Source: a virus. From it: a DNA stretch of 42,622 bases. The DNA lies in the IMG/VR virus record IMGVR_UViG_3300033571_015040, positions 1-42,622 of that record; one strand, written 5' to 3'. Positions 40,575-42,622 of this stretch are shown here, one piece after another; within the stretch, counting starts at the first letter, position 1, and the number at the start of each line of letters is the position of its first letter. A model generated the notes under the pieces. The model was not told where the DNA came from, did not search any database, and worked only from the letters and a program-made list of their open reading frames with translations. A program made the translations under genes and the position numbers.

Positions 40575-40871
40575 ATGACCACCACCACCACGGACCCGGT
40601 GTGGCAGCTGCATGCCGAGGACCGGCCGACCTGGTGGCGATCGCTCGCCCCGAACCCGTGGCCCAGTAGCCGCCGCGCATACCCCTGCCCGTTCGGCTGC
40701 AACGGCACCGGCCATCTTCCGCACTTCCGGCACATCGCCGATGGCGTGTGCTTCGGATGCAAGGGCCTCGGCTGGCTCTATGGCCGCAACGAGGTGGAGG
40801 CGGCCGCCGCGGCCCCGCCAGACCAGGCCCGCCGATGGCGACGGGAGGGGCGCCGCATCATCCCCGCTTGA
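40575..40871 (+). CDS. Small CXXC zinc-binding protein
   Basis: This 98-residue protein contains YPCPFGCNGTGH ... GVCFGCKGLGW, two CxxxC/CxxC pairs with glycine repeats like the zinc modules of DnaJ or of some primase zinc fingers. The rest is Trp/Arg-rich at the start and charged at the end. It lies four bases after the sigma factor gene and is probably co-expressed. A role assisting a nucleic-acid or sigma complex is possible but not supported by a family match. Confidence 0.6.
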   Translation: MTTTTTDPVWQLHAEDRPTWWRSLAPNPWPSSRRAYPCPFGCNGTGHLPHFRHIADGVCFGCKGLGWLYGRNEVEAAAAAPPDQARRWRREGRRIIPA

Positions 40872-40882
40872 CGACAGCACGG

Positions 40883-40932
40883 AGGCCCCGCGGGGCTTCC
40901 CTGCTGCCCTCTGGCAGCACTCACCCGACACC
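40883..40932 (+). promoter_or_regulatory. Two hairpins plus TCACCCGACACC before ardC
   Basis: AGGCCCCG/CGGGGCTT (40883-40898) and GCTGCC-ctct-GGCAGC (40903-40918) form tandem hairpins. TCACCCGACACC follows at 40921-40932, and the ATG is at 40940. The first hairpin might act as a terminator after the zinc protein gene, although no T run follows. Confidence 0.68.
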
Positions 40933-40939
40933 CCAGACC

Positions 40940-41905
40940 ATGACCACCACCACCAAGCCCCGCACCAGGGGCAAGAAGGCCTACGACGGGCCCACACCAG
41001 AGGAGAAGCTGTGCGCCGATCTGGTGGCCCTGCTGGAGCAGGGAACCGCACCATGGCGCCGCCAGTGGCAAGGGCAAGCCGGCCGCCATCGCAACCTGAT
41101 GACCGGCGCCGAATACCGCGGGGGTAACCCGCTGCTCCTGGAGCTGGGAGGCCTAATGCGCGGCCACAGCCTGCCCCTATGGCTGGGCGGAGCGCAGGCC
41201 AAGGCTGAGGGCTGGTATCCCCGCAAGGGATGCACCGCGGCCCGGATCCTGCGGCCCCAGCTGAACAAGCGCGAGGAGGAGGGAACCAACCCGGACACCG
41301 GCAACCCTGAAACCGTGCTGAAGGCCTGGACCTCCTACAAGGTGGTCCCGGTGTTCAATGCCGCCGACCTGGTGGGCGCCACCGAGGAGCACGCCGCCGC
41401 CCTGGCGGAGCGGATCGCCGCGGCCATCGGCCAGACCGAAACCAAGGAACCGGCGGCCAGGCTGGAGGCTGCTGAGGCGGTCCTGGAAGCCTGGGAGGTA
41501 GCGACCGTCTACGGCGGGGCCCAGCCCTGCTACCTGGCCGGCCGGGATCAGATCTGCATGCCCAACCCTGAGGCGTTCGAATCCCGCGAGGCCTTCGCCT
41601 CGACGTGGGCCCACGAACAGATCCACAGCACCGGACACAAAGACCGGTTATCCCGTTGTTTGAGCGGCACCTTCGGCAGCAAGGCCTACGCACGTGAGGA
41701 GCTGGTGGCCGAGCTTGGCGCGGTGCTGCTCTGCCAGCGGCTGGAGATCGGCACCCAGTTCGAGAACCACGCCGCCTATCTGGCGAACTGGATCAAGGTT
41801 TTGCAGGAAGGCCCTCGAACCCTGTTCAAGGTTCTGAGCGAGGCAAGGCATGCGGCCGATCTGATCGCACCGGAGGCCCCGGCCGCCGACTCGGGGGAGG
41901 CCTGA
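40940..41905 (+). CDS. ardC: ArdC-type antirestriction protein (ssDNA-binding plus zincin domain)
   Basis: This 321-residue protein matches ArdC in size (about 300). The N-terminal half has the ssDNA-binding ArdC-N/DUF1738 pattern (LVALLEQGTAPWRRQWQ, EYRGGNPLLLEL, LNKREEEG). The C-terminal half is a metallopeptidase-like domain with HEQIH at residues 225-229 and an acidic partner helix (REELVAELGAVLLCQ, Glu253-Glu258). ArdC proteins protect incoming plasmid or phage DNA against restriction. The start follows the early motif. Two small genes with a copied 3' junction follow. Confidence 0.88.
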   Translation: MTTTTKPRTRGKKAYDGPTPEEKLCADLVALLEQGTAPWRRQWQGQAGRHRNLMTGAEYRGGNPLLLELGGLMRGHSLPLWLGGAQAKAEGWYPRKGCTAARILRPQLNKREEEGTNPDTGNPETVLKAWTSYKVVPVFNAADLVGATEEHAAALAERIAAAIGQTETKEPAARLEAAEAVLEAWEVATVYGGAQPCYLAGRDQICMPNPEAFESREAFASTWAHEQIHSTGHKDRLSRCLSGTFGSKAYAREELVAELGAVLLCQRLEIGTQFENHAAYLANWIKVLQEGPRTLFKVLSEARHAADLIAPEAPAADSGEA

Positions 41906-41911
41906 ACAATG
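41876..41911 (+). repeat. 36-bp gene-junction repeat, copy 1
   Basis: Bases 41876-41911 match 42092-42127 at 32 of 36 positions. Each copy contains the last codons of a gene ending Gly-Glu-Ala, a GGGGGAGG Shine-Dalgarno-like block, the stop, and the start codon of the next gene. It appears to be a duplicated stop-start cassette. Confidence 0.85.
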
Positions 41912-42121
41912 CAGCGACCCCTCTACGACCGCGCAACCCAGCCGAGCACCGGCAGGAACTGGGCCTGGACATGCCTAGGCGGCTGGCGCGAATGGGACAC
42001 CAGGCGTGCTGAATGGGTGCCCTCGATGCCGCCGCCACCCGGCGCGGAGTTGAGGCAGTCCCCAGCCAGCCTGGCCCAGTTTGGAGCGGTCGCCCCGACC
42101 GCCGACGCGGGGGAGGCCTGA
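41909..42121 (+). CDS. Small hypothetical protein after ardC
   Basis: This is a 70-residue protein (starting MQRPLYDRATQPSTGRNWAW) with several Trp residues and Pro runs and an ending TADAGEA that copies the end of ArdC (AADSGEA). A GGGGGAGG lies eight bases before its ATG. No family is recognised. It is probably cotranslated with ardC. Confidence 0.5.
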   Translation: MQRPLYDRATQPSTGRNWAWTCLGGWREWDTRRAEWVPSMPPPPGAELRQSPASLAQFGAVAPTADAGEA

Positions 42122-42127
42122 ACCGTG
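42092..42127 (+). repeat. 36-bp gene-junction repeat, copy 2
   Basis: This is the second copy of the junction at 41876-41911, differing at four positions including the start codon (GTG instead of ATG). It supplies the Shine-Dalgarno block and start for the acidic micro-protein. Confidence 0.85.
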
Positions 42128-42262
42128 GACAGCGAGGAGATGGCACAAGAGGACGCCCTCTTCCCCTGGCTGGCCTGTGACTGCATGGCGGACCCAGGGC
42201 CGGAGGAGTGGCCCGGCGGGGGATGGGGAGACGAGGAGGACGAGGAAGACCCCGACGCCTGA
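42125..42262 (+). CDS. Acidic 45-residue protein, possible DNA mimic
   Basis: This GTG-initiated gene is too short for most ORF cut-offs. The start is set by the copied junction with GGGGGAGG. The protein has no Lys or Arg and is very acidic: it starts VDSEEMAQEDALFPW and ends WGDEEDEEDPDA. Small acidic phage proteins such as T7 Ocr (117 residues) mimic DNA and block restriction enzymes or host nucleases. Its place two genes after ardC makes a defence-inhibitor role plausible, but its size and lack of homology leave this open. Confidence 0.55.
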   Translation: MDSEEMAQEDALFPWLACDCMADPGPEEWPGGGWGDEEDEEDPDA

Positions 42263-42272
42263 CCGCTGCACC

Positions 42273-42336
42273 GTGGCCCTGGGGGAACCCGCGGCCACCC
42301 TGCAGCGCTCACCGCTGCACCTGTTCACCCGACACC
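42273..42336 (+). promoter_or_regulatory. Hairpin plus TCACCCGACACC before the last small gene
   Basis: GTGGCC (42273-42278) pairs with GGCCAC (42293-42298), with a nested GGG/CCC. TCACCCGACACC is at 42325-42336, and the ATG is at 42348. Confidence 0.65.
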
Positions 42337-42347
42337 AGAGAAATCCC

Positions 42348-42551
42348 ATGGAGAACGAACTACAGCCCCTGGAATTGGCCCATGCGCAATACATCGCAGT
42401 CAGAGGCGGGAACCTCACACTTTTCCGCAGGGGCCCCAACGAGTGGACCGCTACCGGCTGGGAGGACGGACTCCCTGTAGCCCGAACCCCAGTCACAGAA
42501 GCCGAAGTCGCGGCCATGTTGCGCCGGTTCCCTGGCTCGCTGGTGCGCTGA
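42348..42551 (+). CDS. Small hypothetical protein at the contig end
   Basis: This is a 67-residue protein (starting MENELQPLELAHAQYIAVRG) with a beta-rich middle (NLTLFRRGPNEWTATGW) and a C-terminal helix VTEAEVAAMLRRFPGSL. The start follows TCACCCGACACC. The stop overlaps the ATG of the next gene at the circle junction. No family is recognised. Confidence 0.6.
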   Translation: MENELQPLELAHAQYIAVRGGNLTLFRRGPNEWTATGWEDGLPVARTPVTEAEVAAMLRRFPGSLVR

Positions 42552-42622
42552 TGACCTGGGAAACCCGATACGGTTTTAGCCGCCTTCAGGCTCGCGCACT
42601 GCGGCGCCTGGCGGAGGCCAAC
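42536..42622. repeat. Right copy of 87-bp terminal direct repeat
   Basis: This is identical to bases 1-87. It contains the last 16 bases of the 67-residue protein gene and the first 72 bases of the 73-residue protein gene, so joining the ends restores both genes intact. Confidence 0.97.
42551..42622 (+). CDS. Partial second copy of the 73-residue protein gene
   Basis: The first 24 codons of the gene at 16-237 reappear here and stop at the contig end. It is not a separate gene; it exists because of the terminal overlap. Confidence 0.9.
   Translation, partial: MTWETRYGFSRLQARALRRLAEAN

Noticed and set aside
9292-40645. HIP1 (GCGATCGC) sites as proof of a cyanobacterial host
   Set aside because: Only three copies were noticed (about 9294, 35925 and 40636), which is not clearly above chance for a GC-rich sequence.
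1-42622. CRISPR arrays, rRNA genes, insertion sequences and photosynthesis genes (psbA, hli, talC)
   Set aside because: None was seen on either strand; repeats present are short, few and not regularly spaced arrays with spacers.

Overview
This window is a GC-rich, essentially complete genome of a T7-like short-tailed phage (podovirus) that carries an integrase. The first 87 bases are repeated exactly as the last 87, so the contig closes into a circle of about 42,535 bp. This could be assembler overlap or true terminal redundancy. A picocyanobacterial host is my best guess (freshwater or Cyanobium/Synechococcus-like). The reasons are the T7-like gene order, an integrase followed by a tRNA-Leu-like attachment core just before the RNA polymerase gene (as described for cyanophage P-SSP7), and high GC. 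No photosynthesis gene is present, so the host call is an inference.

Layout on the closed circle: (1) From about 38,960 across the contig ends to 1,212 runs a plus-strand early arm of small genes. It includes a sigma-70-like factor, a CXXC zinc protein, an ArdC-type antirestriction protein, a 45-residue acidic protein and two winged-helix regulators. (2) At 1,247-4,926 lie a tyrosine integrase, an attP-like site with direct and inverted arm repeats, and a T7-type single-subunit RNA polymerase. (3) At 5,032-9,531 is a tightly overlapped DNA-metabolism block: ssDNA-binding protein, RuvC-like nuclease, zinc-ribbon protein, gp6-like 5'-3' exonuclease and several unknowns. (4) At 9,736-33,843 is the virion block in T7 order: two gp7.3-like proteins, portal, scaffold, capsid, terminator, gp11 (fused to a fibre-like region), gp12, gp13-like, gp14-like, a gp15-like protein with an M15 peptidase end, a 1367-residue protein with a ParB-like domain, a gp16-position protein and the fibres. 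(5) At 33,862-34,848 are two small membrane proteins and a minus-strand C39-like peptidase, probably for lysis. (6) At 34,882-38,035 are a plus-strand small terminase candidate, then a minus-strand block of large terminase, two small genes and a RepL-like winged-helix protein. (7) At 38,036-38,963 is a repeat-bearing noncoding region between divergent gene blocks.

Three features stand out. First, most early genes are preceded by TCACCCGACA(C), usually just downstream of a GC hairpin and 12-28 nt (first base to start codon) before the start; the late genes mostly use ordinary Shine-Dalgarno sites instead. Second, three loci carry CCTAGG palindromes at 11-12 bp spacing, which look like operators of one regulon. 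Third, no DNA polymerase or primase-helicase is recognisable although other T7 replication functions are present. Together with the RepL-like protein and the nearby noncoding repeats, this suggests replication by a recruited host replisome. Assignments come from reading protein motifs and gene order; no database search was run.
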